NCBI RefSeq assembly: GCF_965201005.1
Contig: NZ_OZ241747.1
Coordinates: forward strand, 1,612,001-1,676,000
DNA from: Mucilaginibacter_A sp965201005
GTDB lineage: Bacteria; Bacteroidota; Bacteroidia; Sphingobacteriales; Sphingobacteriaceae
DNA: 64,000 nucleotides
Direction of reading: 5' to 3'
Shown here: positions 9,344 to 17,759 of the stretch, one piece after another
Position numbering within the stretch: the first letter of the stretch is position 1
Layout of the letters: every line of letters starts with the position of its first letter
The notes under the pieces: model-generated
Databases searched by the model: none
Told to the model about the DNA's origin: nothing
The model's input: the letters and a program-made list of their open reading frames with translations, nothing else
Translations under genes and position numbers: made by a program

Positions 9344-9583
9344 CTACTTCTTTTTCCCTTTTGTTAGCTCGCTTTCTGATTTTAGTGCTTCATTTCCGTT
9401 TTTTTGCTTTACCAAAACCGCGGGTTTTTCTTTGCTTGCGTTTCGTTTTACGGTAACACTTTTAATTTTCTTTTCCACCGGCTCGGTAAAAACTTCTTTT
9501 ACTTTACCTTCTGCTTGGCCTTTGCCAAATTTCCAGCTAACGTCATCTCCTTTTTTCATGTTGATATTTGATTGGTTTTTCAT
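9344..9583 (-). CDS. DUF2945 (HVA1/Tudor-like) small basic protein
   Basis: 79 residues from ATG at 9583. MKKGDDVSWKFGKGQAEGKV is the typical opening of DUF2945 proteins, a small SH3/Tudor-like barrel. The second half is Lys-rich (VKQKNGNEALKSE). The IS5-type copy 2 begins five bases upstream of the start codon, so the native promoter has probably been displaced. An in-frame start at 9607 would lie inside the insertion sequence and is rejected. Confidence 0.75.
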   Translation of the reverse strand: MKNQSNINMKKGDDVSWKFGKGQAEGKVKEVFTEPVEKKIKSVTVKRNASKEKPAVLVKQKNGNEALKSESELTKGKKK

Positions 9584-9679
9584 TTTTAGGGCCTGTTTAA
9601 AATTCAAACAAAATGAATGTTAAAAGTTTGGATAGACCGGTCAGGGTTGTTCTTTTTGTGGTGACGAAACCTTGAAAAG

Positions 9680-10268
9680 ATGTACATAGGGCCGATCCTA
9701 TCAGAAACCCAGTGGCAATTTATAAAAAATATTTTACAGTTGGGCGGCAGAAAAAGGAAGTATAATTTGTGCTCTATCTGGAACGCGATCAACTACCTGG
9801 TCAAGACAGGCTGCCAGTGGCGGATGCTTCCTGTGGGCTTTACTGAATGGCAATTGGTCTATTACTATTAAAAGAAATGGTCAGAGCTGGACCGCTTTGA
9901 TCTATTGCTGTCAAAACCAAGGGGAAAATTGCGGTTAAAAACAGGTCAAACCAGGCAGCTTAGTTTAGGGATTATGGACAGCCAGAGTGTGAGATGGGGC
10001 AACAACCGGGCTTTGAACAGCTATGACGGGAAGAAAAAAGGTAAAAGGGGTCAAATGACATGTGGTAACAGACAAGAACGGTTTCCTGCTGGCCGTTATG
10101 GTAACGGTTGCCGGTGTGCACGGCAGTAAGGCAGCGTTACTTTTGATGAGTATGCTCAAGGGTTTTATTTGTGGCATCAAGACCGTTATTGCAGATGGCG
10201 GTTACTGGAGGAAAATGGCAAAACAAGTCAGTAAAAGTTTCGGCTACCTGCCCTACACTTGCCGCTAA
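9680..10268 (+). pseudogene. Frameshifted IS5-type transposase
   Basis: The N-terminal part (9680-9871: LSETQWQFIKNIL, TGCQWRMLPVGF) ends at an in-frame TAA inside the expected VYYYNKW block. The middle part resumes at 9905 with LGIMDSQSVRWGNN, carrying the first catalytic Asp. A shift near 10062-10129 leads to ICGIKTVIADGGY, carrying the second Asp. At least two frame changes plus the stop make it inactive. Confidence 0.8.
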
Positions 10269-10529
10269 CAGATAGCATTGGCGTTGTAGGGGGGTAATCA
10301 ATGCTTGTCAGCCCAATGCTTGCATCAAGATAGAAAAAAGAGAGCAAGGAAACATTTTAATTTAAGGATGAAAAATGATTGCACCTGTGGTTTTACGTGC
10401 TTCCACATATACATACGCCTGGGCTGCATCTGCTAAAGCATATATTGTAGGGTTTATTTTGCCAAAAATACCAGAACGGTAAGCTTCAAATTATTTCTGT
10501 TATATTGGGTTTTTGTCTTTTAATATTAA

Positions 10530-10695
10530 ACATGTTTAAACCTTTTTTCTGGTTTTCTTTTTTGAGACTGATGCTTCTTTTATCAGCTAAAATTTGGTAA
10601 ACACCTGGTTTTTGAATTATAAAAATTGATACGGGCACCAATTCTTATAAGGTAAAAGAAGCATTGGCATTTTTTCTTATATAATTTAAACAGGC
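10530..10695. repeat. MITE-like palindromic repeat with inverted 14-bp motifs
   Basis: ATGCTTCTTTTATC at 10571-10584 and GGTAAAAGAAGCAT at 10651-10664 face each other. The flanks CATGTTTAAA (about 10530) and TTTAAACAGGC resemble the IS5-type terminal repeats. A similar arrangement occurs at 11668-11840. Confidence 0.4.
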
Positions 10696-10725
10696 TTTCA
10701 TAAAGGTTGCTTATTTCTTCAATGC

Positions 10726-11580
10726 TTACACCGCCAAATTAACCTTAAAAGATTTTTCATTTATTACAATTTCTTTTTCTACCGGATCAGATACCATTTT
10801 ATTAAACACATTTAAAGGCATCAGCCATCTGAAAAAGAAAGCAGATTTAGCCTGCGATGTTGCCGGATACCGGAGTTTAGAACGATTATCTGTGGCTGCT
10901 TTAAAAACAACCTTGGCAACAACATCCGGCGTTGGCGCATTTTTGTAACCGGCTAATGTATTGTGCTGTACTTTTTTTGCATAGCTATCGTAGTCCGGAT
11001 TGGAAACAAATGATATGTTTTCTGTAAACTCGCTTTTTACAGTTCCAGGTTCGATGTTTTTTATACTGATATTAAAAGGTTTCAGTTCAAATTGAAGGGC
11101 TTCCATAAATCCTTCCAATGCCCACTTTGAACTATTGTATATGCTGTATAACGGAAAGGTTAGAATGCCGCCTGAAGATGTTGTGTTTAAAATAATTCCT
11201 TTTCTTTTACTGCGGAAGTGGGGCAGGAAAGCACGTGTAACATTCATCACACCAAACAAATTTGTTTCAAACTGTTTTCTTACCTGCTCATCCGTGGTTG
11301 CTTCAAATGCACCGGCAAGGGCATAACCGGCATTGTTGTACAAAACATCAATATTCGGAAACGTTTGCAATATTTGGGATATTGCATTTTTTATACTTTC
11401 CTGATTTGTAACGTCAAGTTTAAAAGGAACAATAGAAGGATGCGCAGCAAAATCGCTGACATTCTCTATACTTCGCATTGTTGCGGCCACGTTCCAGCCT
11501 TGCTGGGCAAAATAGATGGCAGTTGCTTTTCCTATGCCGGAAGAAGCACCTGTAATAACGATTGTTTTATGATCTTTCAT
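10726..11580 (-). CDS. Short-chain dehydrogenase/reductase
   Basis: A 284-residue classical SDR. The NAD(P)-binding motif TGASSGIG is at residues 11-18, NNAG follows near residue 85, and the active site consists of the NTTSSGG serine and YNSSK (Tyr and Lys). The C-terminal extension with RYPATSQAKSAFF and the tail VNEKSFKVNL resembles SDRs annotated as oxidoreductases of unknown substrate in Bacteroidota. No clear operon partner. Cytoplasmic; substrate unknown. Confidence 0.85.
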   Translation of the reverse strand: MKDHKTIVITGASSGIGKATAIYFAQQGWNVAATMRSIENVSDFAAHPSIVPFKLDVTNQESIKNAISQILQTFPNIDVLYNNAGYALAGAFEATTDEQVRKQFETNLFGVMNVTRAFLPHFRSKRKGIILNTTSSGGILTFPLYSIYNSSKWALEGFMEALQFELKPFNISIKNIEPGTVKSEFTENISFVSNPDYDSYAKKVQHNTLAGYKNAPTPDVVAKVVFKAATDNRSKLRYPATSQAKSAFFFRWLMPLNVFNKMVSDPVEKEIVINEKSFKVNLAV

Positions 11581-11667
11581 AACCTTTAATTTTTATAAAA
11601 CAAAGGTAAACAGGTTGAAATCAGCGGAGAAGGACATTTGTCCGAAAAATGGAAAAGGAGATTATTA

Positions 11668-11840
11668 GCCTGTTTAAATTTATCCGGGATCCTTTGATAT
11701 GCCCGGAATTGATGCCGATGCTTCTTTTACCGTATAAAAATTGGTGTCCTTATCAATTTAAATAAATCAAAATAAATATTTACCATTTTTAGGGTGATAA
11801 AAGAAGCATTATAAATTCTTATGATAGAAATTTAATAGGC
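11668..11840. repeat. MITE-like palindromic repeat, second copy
   Basis: Starts GCCTGTTTAAATTTA and ends AAATTTAATAGGC, imperfect terminal inverted repeats like those of the IS5 elements. Inside are ATGCTTCTTTTACC (11718-11731) and GATAAAAGAAGCAT (11796-11809) in inverted orientation. No ORF. Confidence 0.45.
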
Positions 11841-11841
11841 T

Positions 11842-12427
11842 CTAAATCGTATGTTTTTTTCGCAACCTGCTTAAATGTCTTGGTGTAATACCGAGCATGG
11901 AAGCGGTGTACATTACAGGCACCTGCTGAATAAACCTGATCTAGTTTTTGCCATCCATTGAAAACGCTCTTCCGCGGATTTTTCTATCAGGCTAAATACA
12001 CGGTCTTCAAGTGTAATATAGTTGTACTCTAATGCTTTAATATAAAAGTTTTTAAAAGCTTCATTCTTTTTCGATTAAATAATCAAAAGCTTTTCTGTCG
12101 AGTACGATTAGTTCACAATCAGTAATGGCTTGCAAATTTTCAATACTGGGTATTTTTAAAATAAAACTTAGCAAAGAAGTTGTAAAATCATTTGGCAACG
12201 ACATCCAGCGGGTAACCTCATTATTGTCAGTAGCATAATAATGCCTGATCAAACCTGTATTTAAAAAAACCGATATTTTTACGTTCTTGTCCTTCTTTTA
12301 AAAAGAATTCATCTTTTTTGGAGATGCACCACCGAAAAAACGATGCGATCTCTGCCATTTGCGGCTCACTTGCTGCGCAGAAGTTGTTGATCGCATTGAT
12401 AATACTTTTAAATGCATTGTGATCCAT
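11842..12427 (-). pseudogene. Broken Crp/Fnr-family transcription regulator
   Basis: From ATG at 12427 the frame reads MDHNAFKSIINAINNF, a typical start of Bacteroidota Crp/Fnr regulators. It shifts near 12250 into HYYATDNNEVTRWMSLPNDF, shifts again at about 12060 into FKNFYIKALEYNYITLEDRV, and once more near 11935 into the DNA-recognition helix MYTASMLGITPRHLSRLRKK before a TAG at 11842. All parts of the gene are present but three frame changes disable it. It lies just beyond the distal end of the integron-like array, whose last attC begins 50 bases upstream of its start. There is no attC downstream of it, so it is either flanking chromosome or a fossil cassette. Confidence 0.75.
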
Positions 12428-12477
12428 TTGCAAGTTGCTTGACTGGCTTTTATCGGTTGGTGTTGCGCTATAATAAC

Positions 12478-12673
12478 CGCTAACGGAAAAGGCTTGACAA
12501 AGAACTGGAAATAGAAATTTATCTGCCAAAACCAAAGTTAAATTAATATTCAAATGTTGATGCTTCTTTTACCAGCTAAATTTTGTTCCTTTCGCCGGAA
12601 CTAAAGCAAAATAGCAAAACAAAAGTTGATGTTTAATTCGTCAGCCAGTATTTTGCCAAACCAATTGTTAGCG
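12478..12673 (-). repeat. attC-like site 1 (distal)
   Basis: Boxes CGCTAAC / GTTAGCG; arms GGCTTGACAAAGAACTGG and CCAGTATTTTGCCAAACC, slightly diverged. Belongs to the VOC/WYL cassette; its right box pairs with GCTAAC of site 2. Confidence 0.8.
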
Positions 12674-12680
12674 TTAGTGC

Positions 12681-13091
12681 TTATTTTGTCTCTGCAAACT
12701 TCTCTATCGCTTCTGGCATAACAGGTGTAAACAAGTTTACAAGGTTGCCATCAGGGTCACGAAATAAAAGCGATTTATTGCCCCAGGGCATTATTGTTGG
12801 TTTTTGTACTATATTGTTTTCAAGATAACCGGCTAATCTTTCATAATCTTTCTCCACATCATCTACTTTAAATTCTATTATAACACTACGGTTTTGGGCA
12901 GGCTGGGCCACTTCGTCCCCACCAAAAGGTTGTAATGTATTTGTACTTCCAATTGCAATTGTTGCAGTTGGGGTTTTTAATTCACCAAAGTCGGGGGTGT
13001 ATTTTACCACAGGTAATCCAGTTACTTGCTCATAAAATTTTACTAATCCATCAAAGTTGGCAGTAATGATGCGAATTGATAATAAGTCCAT
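12681..13091 (-). CDS. VOC-superfamily (glyoxalase-like) protein
   Basis: 136 residues forming one vicinal-oxygen-chelate domain. The start LLSIRIITANFDGLVKFYEQ, the central VIIEFKVDDVEKDYERL and the C-terminal NKSLLFRDPDGNLVNLFTP are the family's strand patterns; the last contains the metal-ligand Glu/Asp region. Such proteins include glyoxalases, dioxygenases and antibiotic-binding proteins, and the substrate here is unknown. The stop lies eight bases from attC 1. It shares a cassette with the WYL regulator upstream, 41 bases away, making a two-gene cassette. Confidence 0.8.
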   Translation of the reverse strand: MDLLSIRIITANFDGLVKFYEQVTGLPVVKYTPDFGELKTPTATIAIGSTNTLQPFGGDEVAQPAQNRSVIIEFKVDDVEKDYERLAGYLENNIVQKPTIMPWGNKSLLFRDPDGNLVNLFTPVMPEAIEKFAETK

Positions 13092-13132
13092 TTTTTTAAT
13101 ACTTTAAATTAAGTCGCAAAACTAATTTGGCA

Positions 13133-13864
13133 CTATGACAACAGTATGTCAGGGGTATTAAATTTCTTTTCTTTTTCGGCTAAATATTTCTGAAGTGTCA
13201 GTTTATGTGGAATAAAATCTAAGCCGCTTTGTTTAATTTTTATAATCCTGTCTAAACGGAACATTCTGTAATCCTTTCTTAACCTGCAATAAGCAATCAA
13301 TGTCCAACTCTCCTGCAAGCTGTAATACAAGGCAAATGGTTCTATCGTTCGTTCTGTTTTTTCGTCTTTGTGTTCTGAGTGATAGGTAATTTCCAGAACT
13401 TTAAAAGAAGTGAGTGCGTTTTGGATTAGTGTGAGTGAATTACTTGGATTTGTCTCTAACAAAACCGGACTGACAGCAATTCTTTTTGATAATAATTCAA
13501 CCTTTTCCTTTGTTGCATACAACAAAACGGCTTTTACTTTATTTATAGCTTCTTTATATGCTTTGATCAGTGAACTGTCCCTGTTTTTTAACACCAACTG
13601 TTCAACTGTAATAAGGGCATTTGCTTCGTTTTCGGAAAACATGATTGGTGGAATTTTATATCCTTTCATCAGTGAATATCCTTTTCCCTCTTCGCTCAAT
13701 ATCGGAACCCCTGCTTGTTCTAATGCTTTTATATCTCTATAAATTGTCCGAACACTAACACCAAAGTTTTCGGCCAGGTTTGTGGATGTCAAAAGTCGTT
13801 TCGTTTGCAATTGGGTTAAAATTGCAACCAGTCGTGAAAGTCGTTTTATGTCGTCGTTATTCAT
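13133..13864 (-). CDS. YafY-type HTH/WYL transcription regulator
   Basis: 243 residues from ATG at 13864 (MNNDDIKRLSRLVAIL). The N-terminal HTH_11 domain contains LAENFGVSVRTIYRDIKAL, the hallmark of the DeoR/YafY group. The WYL ligand-binding domain follows with ITYHSEHKDEKTERTIEPFA and the strand WTLIAYCRLRKDYRMFRLDR. WYL regulators sense small ligands or nucleic acids and often act on adjacent genes, here the VOC protein. An upstream in-frame ATG at 13924 runs into attC 2 and is rejected. Confidence 0.85.
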   Translation of the reverse strand: MNNDDIKRLSRLVAILTQLQTKRLLTSTNLAENFGVSVRTIYRDIKALEQAGVPILSEEGKGYSLMKGYKIPPIMFSENEANALITVEQLVLKNRDSSLIKAYKEAINKVKAVLLYATKEKVELLSKRIAVSPVLLETNPSNSLTLIQNALTSFKVLEITYHSEHKDEKTERTIEPFALYYSLQESWTLIAYCRLRKDYRMFRLDRIIKIKQSGLDFIPHKLTLQKYLAEKEKKFNTPDILLS

Positions 13865-13911
13865 TTTTTGCCTGACTGTTGATTGTTTGTACAGGTTGAT
13901 GGTAGCGTTGC

Positions 13912-14106
13912 TGCTAACGTTCACCGGCTTGGCGAAGAACTGGTATTTAAAACCCGTCAGCCCGAACCAAAGCTAAATTTATAACAAATGTTGATGCTTC
14001 TTTTACCGGCTAAATTTTGTTCCATCTGCCGAAACTAAAGTAAAATAGCAAAACAAAAGTTGATGTTTAATCCGTCAGCCGGTTTTTTGCCAAACCAATG
14101 TTGTGC
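13912..14106 (-). repeat. attC-like site 2
   Basis: Boxes TGCTAAC / GTTGTGC; spacer GTTCACC before the GGCTTGGC arm. Belongs to the VapBC-like cassette. Its right box does not match site 3's left box (ACCCAAC) but would match site 4's. Confidence 0.85.
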
Positions 14107-14113
14107 GTTCGCC

Positions 14114-14503
14114 TTATTCTACGATGTTCAGTTCATCAATACGGTCGAAATGCTTTTTGTTTAAAGTTGCAAAAGGCAAATTATTCGCAAGGGCAGTCGC
14201 TGCGATAAAAAGATCAGCAGTGTCAATGAGTTTTCGTTTCCGTTTCAGTGCTTTGTTCAGGTCAACTGCTACCTTGGCAATTGATCTGTCAAAAGGCAAT
14301 ACTTCTGTCTTCTGAAGGAAGTTGTCCCAAAAATCAACCTGACCTAAAGTTGCGCCGGTATAAATTTCATATTCTGTTACAACCGAAATATAATAAGTAT
14401 AACCTTGTCTTACCAACGATACCAAAGCTGAATTTACTTTGTCCGTTTTACGGAAAAGGTCAATAAGAATAGATGTGTCCACCAGAACTATTTTGTCCGC
14501 CAT
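14114..14503 (-). CDS. PIN-domain toxin (VapC-like)
   Basis: 129 residues. IVLVDTSILIDLFRK at the N-terminus carries the first acidic residue. EYEIYTGA, IDTADLFIAATALANN and LPFATLNKKHFDRI carry the remaining PIN positions. The family cleaves tRNA or rRNA when freed from its antitoxin. The start overlaps the antitoxin stop by 16 bases, the usual antitoxin-first toxin-antitoxin order. The stop falls eight bases from attC 2. Confidence 0.85.
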   Translation of the reverse strand: MADKIVLVDTSILIDLFRKTDKVNSALVSLVRQGYTYYISVVTEYEIYTGATLGQVDFWDNFLQKTEVLPFDRSIAKVAVDLNKALKRKRKLIDTADLFIAATALANNLPFATLNKKHFDRIDELNIVE

Positions 14504-14721
14504 TGATTTATAGCTTTTCTGGTTTTGGCAATCTCGTCAAATTGCTTTTTGGTAAAAGTAGGTGCTGTCAGCAAAAAAGCTTCGAGGTCAGATACTTCTT
14601 TATCGAATACTTTTTCTTTATCTACTTCCTTTTTAAGTTTTATCCATTGATTTTCCGGCAAGTGTTTGGCTAACTGAACCAATTGCTCAAATGCTATTTC
14701 TATCTGTGCTTGCATATCCAA
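14488..14721 (-). CDS. Antitoxin partner of the PIN toxin
   Basis: 77 residues, helical and acidic to mixed-charge (MDMQAQIEIAFEQLVQLAKH; KEVDKEKVFDKEVSDLEAFL), with no recognised DNA-binding fold. I call it an antitoxin because it precedes and overlaps the PIN gene. A PTFTKKQFDEIAKTRKAIN-like C-terminus is common in small antitoxins paired with PIN proteins in Bacteroidota and Cyanobacteria. Confidence 0.7.
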   Translation of the reverse strand: MDMQAQIEIAFEQLVQLAKHLPENQWIKLKKEVDKEKVFDKEVSDLEAFLLTAPTFTKKQFDEIAKTRKAINQWRTK

Positions 14722-14765
14722 ATTTAAGAAGTTTTGTCGGATATTGAACTATGTCGGCAGGTGAC

Positions 14766-14960
14766 ACCCAACGTTCGAGGCTTGGCGAAGAACTGGAATT
14801 TGGAACTCGTCAGCTAAAACCAAAGCTGAATAAAAGTTCCAAAGTTGATACTTCTTTTACCGGCTAAATTTTATTTCTTCCGCTGAAACTGAAGCAAAAT
14901 AGCAAAATAAAAGTTGATGCTTAATCCGTCAGCCAGTTTTCTGCCAAACCAATGTTGGGC
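14766..14960 (-). repeat. attC-like site 3
   Basis: Boxes ACCCAAC / GTTGGGC; spacer GTTCGA. The right box does not match site 4's left box (GCACAAC); sites 2-4 look as if boxes have been exchanged by recombination or mutation. Confidence 0.85.
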
Positions 14961-14964
14961 GTAA

Positions 14965-15558
14965 TTATATTTGCTTTCTAGATAACTTAAAAGTTTCTAC
15001 AACTGTTCGGCTGTCTTTAAAATCTACTTTTTCATACATTATTATACCACTGTCGGCATTCCAGTAAGATTTGTCACCATTACGGTGTTTCATAATATAT
15101 GTATTGAAAGTGCCATAAGGTACAGAAATGATTGTGTCAATTTTTATTATACGAGTATTATAGTCTGGTGTTCTACCACATCCATATTGAGGCAATTCTT
15201 GATTTAGTGAAGGTGCATTTGGAGTGTAAAGAAACTCAAATTTTCTTGAACAGCTAAAAAAACCAAAATTGCATTCTTCACAAGCCAATCCAAAAAGTCC
15301 TCCTTTTTTAACCACGAAATGCCTGTCCAATATATCCATGTACGTAGAAGCAGCAACATCATTTTGGAAGAACTCATCATCATATATCGCCAGCTTTAAG
15401 TAGTCTTTTGTAACACTTGAGCCTTTGTATTGATCATAAAAATATACGCTTCCATTCTTCGTCCAACCAAACTTGATTTTATGGTTATCGTCTTTTTTAC
15501 AAGAAACTATTGTCGATAAAAGAAGCATTACTGTTAATGAAATTTTTCGATAGTTCAT
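14965..15558 (-). CDS. Cassette lipoprotein, unknown function
   Basis: 197 residues. The signal sequence LTVMLLLSTIVSC ends at a lipobox Cys (about residue 20), followed by KKDD. Contains six later cysteines clustered around LACEECNFGFFSC, suggesting disulfides or a metal site in the periplasm. No family recognised. The codons for MLLLS in the signal peptide are themselves a copy of the GATAAAAGAAGCAT motif (minus strand). Confidence 0.6.
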   Translation of the reverse strand: MNYRKISLTVMLLLSTIVSCKKDDNHKIKFGWTKNGSVYFYDQYKGSSVTKDYLKLAIYDDEFFQNDVAASTYMDILDRHFVVKKGGLFGLACEECNFGFFSCSRKFEFLYTPNAPSLNQELPQYGCGRTPDYNTRIIKIDTIISVPYGTFNTYIMKHRNGDKSYWNADSGIIMYEKVDFKDSRTVVETFKLSRKQI

Positions 15559-15572
15559 GTTTTTCTAATTAC

Positions 15573-15767
15573 GCACAACGGCTCAGGCTTGGCGAAGAAC
15601 CGGAATTTGGAACTCGTCGGCCGGAACCGAAGTTAAATAAATTTCCAAAGTTCAATACTATTTTTATCAGCTAAATAATAGTCCGTCAGCCGGAACTGAA
15701 GCGAAATAGCAAAATAGAAGTTGATGTGTAATTCGTCAGCCAGTTTTTTGCCAAACCAATGTTGGCT
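15573..15767 (-). repeat. attC-like site 4
   Basis: Boxes GCACAAC / GTTGGCT; the right box pairs exactly with AGCCAAC of site 5. The inner motif reads ATACTATTTTTATC here instead of the usual ATGCTTCTTTTACC. Confidence 0.85.
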
Positions 15768-15787
15768 CTAGTGTTTTTTAGATAATA

Positions 15788-16255
15788 TTATTTAAAGAAT
15801 TTGGTTAAGTAAACCTTGATACTGTCAGCTCTTCCAAAATATTCAAAGTGAGTCGAATTCATGTTTTCAGCTTGTGCAACTAAAGAAGAACTACTATCTG
15901 AATTTAAATATTTTGGTTTGTCAAGATCTTTAAAGGTTATCTCGTTGTCCAGTTCAATATTTATTTTGTTGTTTTTACTTATTACTTTTTCTACAAAATT
16001 TTTATAACCATATTTTGCGATAGTCAACTTTACATTGCAACCACCAGTAGATATTTCAAATCGTCCAGAATCATTTGACAGAGCTTTGGATTCTCCTAAT
16101 TGTATTTGAGCATTTTTAATTGGCATATGCGTTACTTCGTCAACAACAATACCTTTTGCTACCGGAAAGCATTCGCAACTGCTTAGAAAAAACAGAAAAG
16201 AAATTAGTGGTGTTATTTTAAAAGAAGTTTCATGTCGAAAGTTGTCGTCGAACAT
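15788..16255 (-). CDS. Lipoprotein with carboxypeptidase-regulatory-like fold
   Basis: 155 residues from ATG at 16255. A hydrophobic signal (FKITPLISFLFFLSSC) precedes the lipobox Cys. The segment KGIVVDEVTHMPIKNAQIQL then SNDSGRFEIST and KLTIAKYGYKNF is the beta-sandwich pattern of the CarboxypepD_reg-like domain, common in Bacteroidota surface proteins. The tail is hydrophilic. Likely a small surface or periplasmic lipoprotein; role unknown. Confidence 0.65.
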   Translation of the reverse strand: MFDDNFRHETSFKITPLISFLFFLSSCECFPVAKGIVVDEVTHMPIKNAQIQLGESKALSNDSGRFEISTGGCNVKLTIAKYGYKNFVEKVISKNNKINIELDNEITFKDLDKPKYLNSDSSSSLVAQAENMNSTHFEYFGRADSIKVYLTKFFK

Positions 16256-16258
16256 TAC

Positions 16259-16453
16259 AGCCAACGGAAAAGGCTTGGCGAAGAACTGGAATTTGAAACC
16301 CGTCCGCCGAAACCAAAGTTAAATAAATGTTCCAATGCTGATGCTTCTTTTATCAGCTAAATTTTTATTCGTCGGCCGAAATTGAAGTAAAATTGTAAAA
16401 TAAAAGCTGATGTTTAATTCGTCAGCCAGTTTTTTGCCAAACCAATGTTAGCG
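16259..16453 (-). repeat. attC-like site 5
   Basis: Boxes AGCCAAC / GTTAGCG. Eight bases (GTTAGCGG) are complementary to the left end of site 6. The right box supplies the TAA stop of the next cassette gene. Confidence 0.9.
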
Positions 16454-16957
16454 GTAGGCATTATTTTGTACGTCATATTTTTCCGCAGTTATTGTTGAAG
16501 TAACGTTAATTGCATTTTTAATTCTTGACTTTGTTAATTGAAATTCAATAAAAAACAGCAAAATATAGAATATGTAAAAAACCCCTATGGTAATAAAATT
16601 ATAAATAGTCGTTTTACCAAGAATCAAAAACGTCAGATTCAAAATTAAACCGAAAGATAATGCGAAAAAAACCAATGTTGAAAATATTGATAATCTTATT
16701 TTATAAAAAAGTAGATCATCTTTAGGAAGACTAATAATTAGTTTTGGTAACACTCGCTCGAAAGAAGTTCTTATCCGAGTGAATTTAATGTCTTTGGTTC
16801 CTTCAAGTCCTAAAAAGGAGTTATTGGCTCCAGCATTATTTGTTGCTGATTGAATGTCTAATGAAGTATGTTTTTTAATCGCGAATTTTCTTAAAGCAAC
16901 GTCTGTTTGTTGTTTCTCTAATTCGTTTCGAAAGTATATTTTTAGGAAGTAGATCAT
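16448..16957 (-). CDS. Two-TM cassette membrane protein
   Basis: 169 residues. A charged N-terminal half (ELEKQQTDVALRKFAIKKH) is followed by two membrane segments (FSTLVFFALSFGLILNLTFL and FITIGVFYIFYILLFFIEF) and a soluble tail ending NNAYR. No family recognised. The TAA stop is inside the CGCTAAC box of attC 5, so the recombination site encodes the end of the gene. Confidence 0.6.
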   Translation of the reverse strand: MIYFLKIYFRNELEKQQTDVALRKFAIKKHTSLDIQSATNNAGANNSFLGLEGTKDIKFTRIRTSFERVLPKLIISLPKDDLLFYKIRLSIFSTLVFFALSFGLILNLTFLILGKTTIYNFITIGVFYIFYILLFFIEFQLTKSRIKNAINVTSTITAEKYDVQNNAYR

Positions 16958-16972
16958 GTCTTTTATGCTTAC

Positions 16973-17167
16973 CGCTAACGGAAAAGGCTTGGCGAAGAAC
17001 TGGCATTTGAAACCCGTCCGCCCAAACCAAAGTTAAATAAATGTTCAAATGTTGATGCTTCTTTTACCAGCTAAATTTTGTTCCTTCTGCCGAAACTGAA
17101 GCAAAATAGCAAAACAAAAGTTGATGATTAATCCGTCAGCCAGTTTTTTGCCAAACCAATGTTAGCA
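16973..17167 (-). repeat. attC-like site 6
   Basis: Boxes CGCTAAC / GTTAGCA. GTTAGCAGTA is the exact 10-base complement of the left end of site 7 (TACTGCTAAC). Confidence 0.92.
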
Positions 17168-17209
17168 GTAGGTTTTCTTCTTTCTTGTTTATTTTCGTGT
17201 TTCAACAGT

Positions 17210-17737
17210 TTATAAAGTTAATTTATTCTTTTTAATTGCAAAGCAAATTCCAATTGTTGTCATTGTCATCCAAAAAAGCATCACTCCAAATTGTCGCACA
17301 AGTTCAATTTTCGTCATTGTTGTTGGCAAAACATTTTCTGTTAAAATTATCCAAACTGGTAATGATAAACCTGAAAGGACAAATGTCAAAGCAATTGTCT
17401 TTAAGTTAAGTTTTATTGTTTCTATTAACAGCCCATTGATTCCCAAAATTAATATTCCTGCTATTCCTACTAATAGTCCAGGAAATACATATTTGTCAAA
17501 GTTGAAACTGATAGCCGTTATTACTGTCAATATGAAGACAATGAACGAGATAAATGTAATTACGAGTGTAAAACCTATTTTTTGTCTCAATGGTTTATCA
17601 ATATTTACCAACGGAATACCAAGTCCAAACACAAGCGGAATAATAATAATCAAATTTGTTAAATAAGCTATTATAGAACCCAAAGTGGCTAAAGTCAAAC
17701 TCACAATTAGTGTCAAATACGGTTTCGATATTGTCAT
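17210..17737 (-). CDS. Multi-TM cassette membrane protein
   Basis: 175 residues with five or six predicted membrane segments (for example LTLIVSLTLATLGSIIAYL, IIIIPLVFGLGIPLV, ITFISFIVFILTVITAISF). Few polar residues and no catalytic motif. The C-terminus FAIKKNKLTL is probably cytoplasmic. No family recognised. Confidence 0.6.
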   Translation of the reverse strand: MTISKPYLTLIVSLTLATLGSIIAYLTNLIIIIPLVFGLGIPLVNIDKPLRQKIGFTLVITFISFIVFILTVITAISFNFDKYVFPGLLVGIAGILILGINGLLIETIKLNLKTIALTFVLSGLSLPVWIILTENVLPTTMTKIELVRQFGVMLFWMTMTTIGICFAIKKNKLTL

Positions 17738-17759
17738 TTAGTGTGTCTGCTAAACTTAC

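Larger units (their letters stand above)
9589..10697 (+). mobile_element. Degenerate IS5-family element, copy 2
   Basis: Left end GGGCCTGTTTAAAATTC at 9589. A matching inverted end TTTAAACAGGC lies at 10685-10695 next to the SDR gene, although that right end could instead belong to a separate MITE-like repeat (see 10530-10695). Between them is a broken transposase, then about 400 bp with no gene that includes an inverted pair of the 14-bp motif. Confidence 0.6.
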
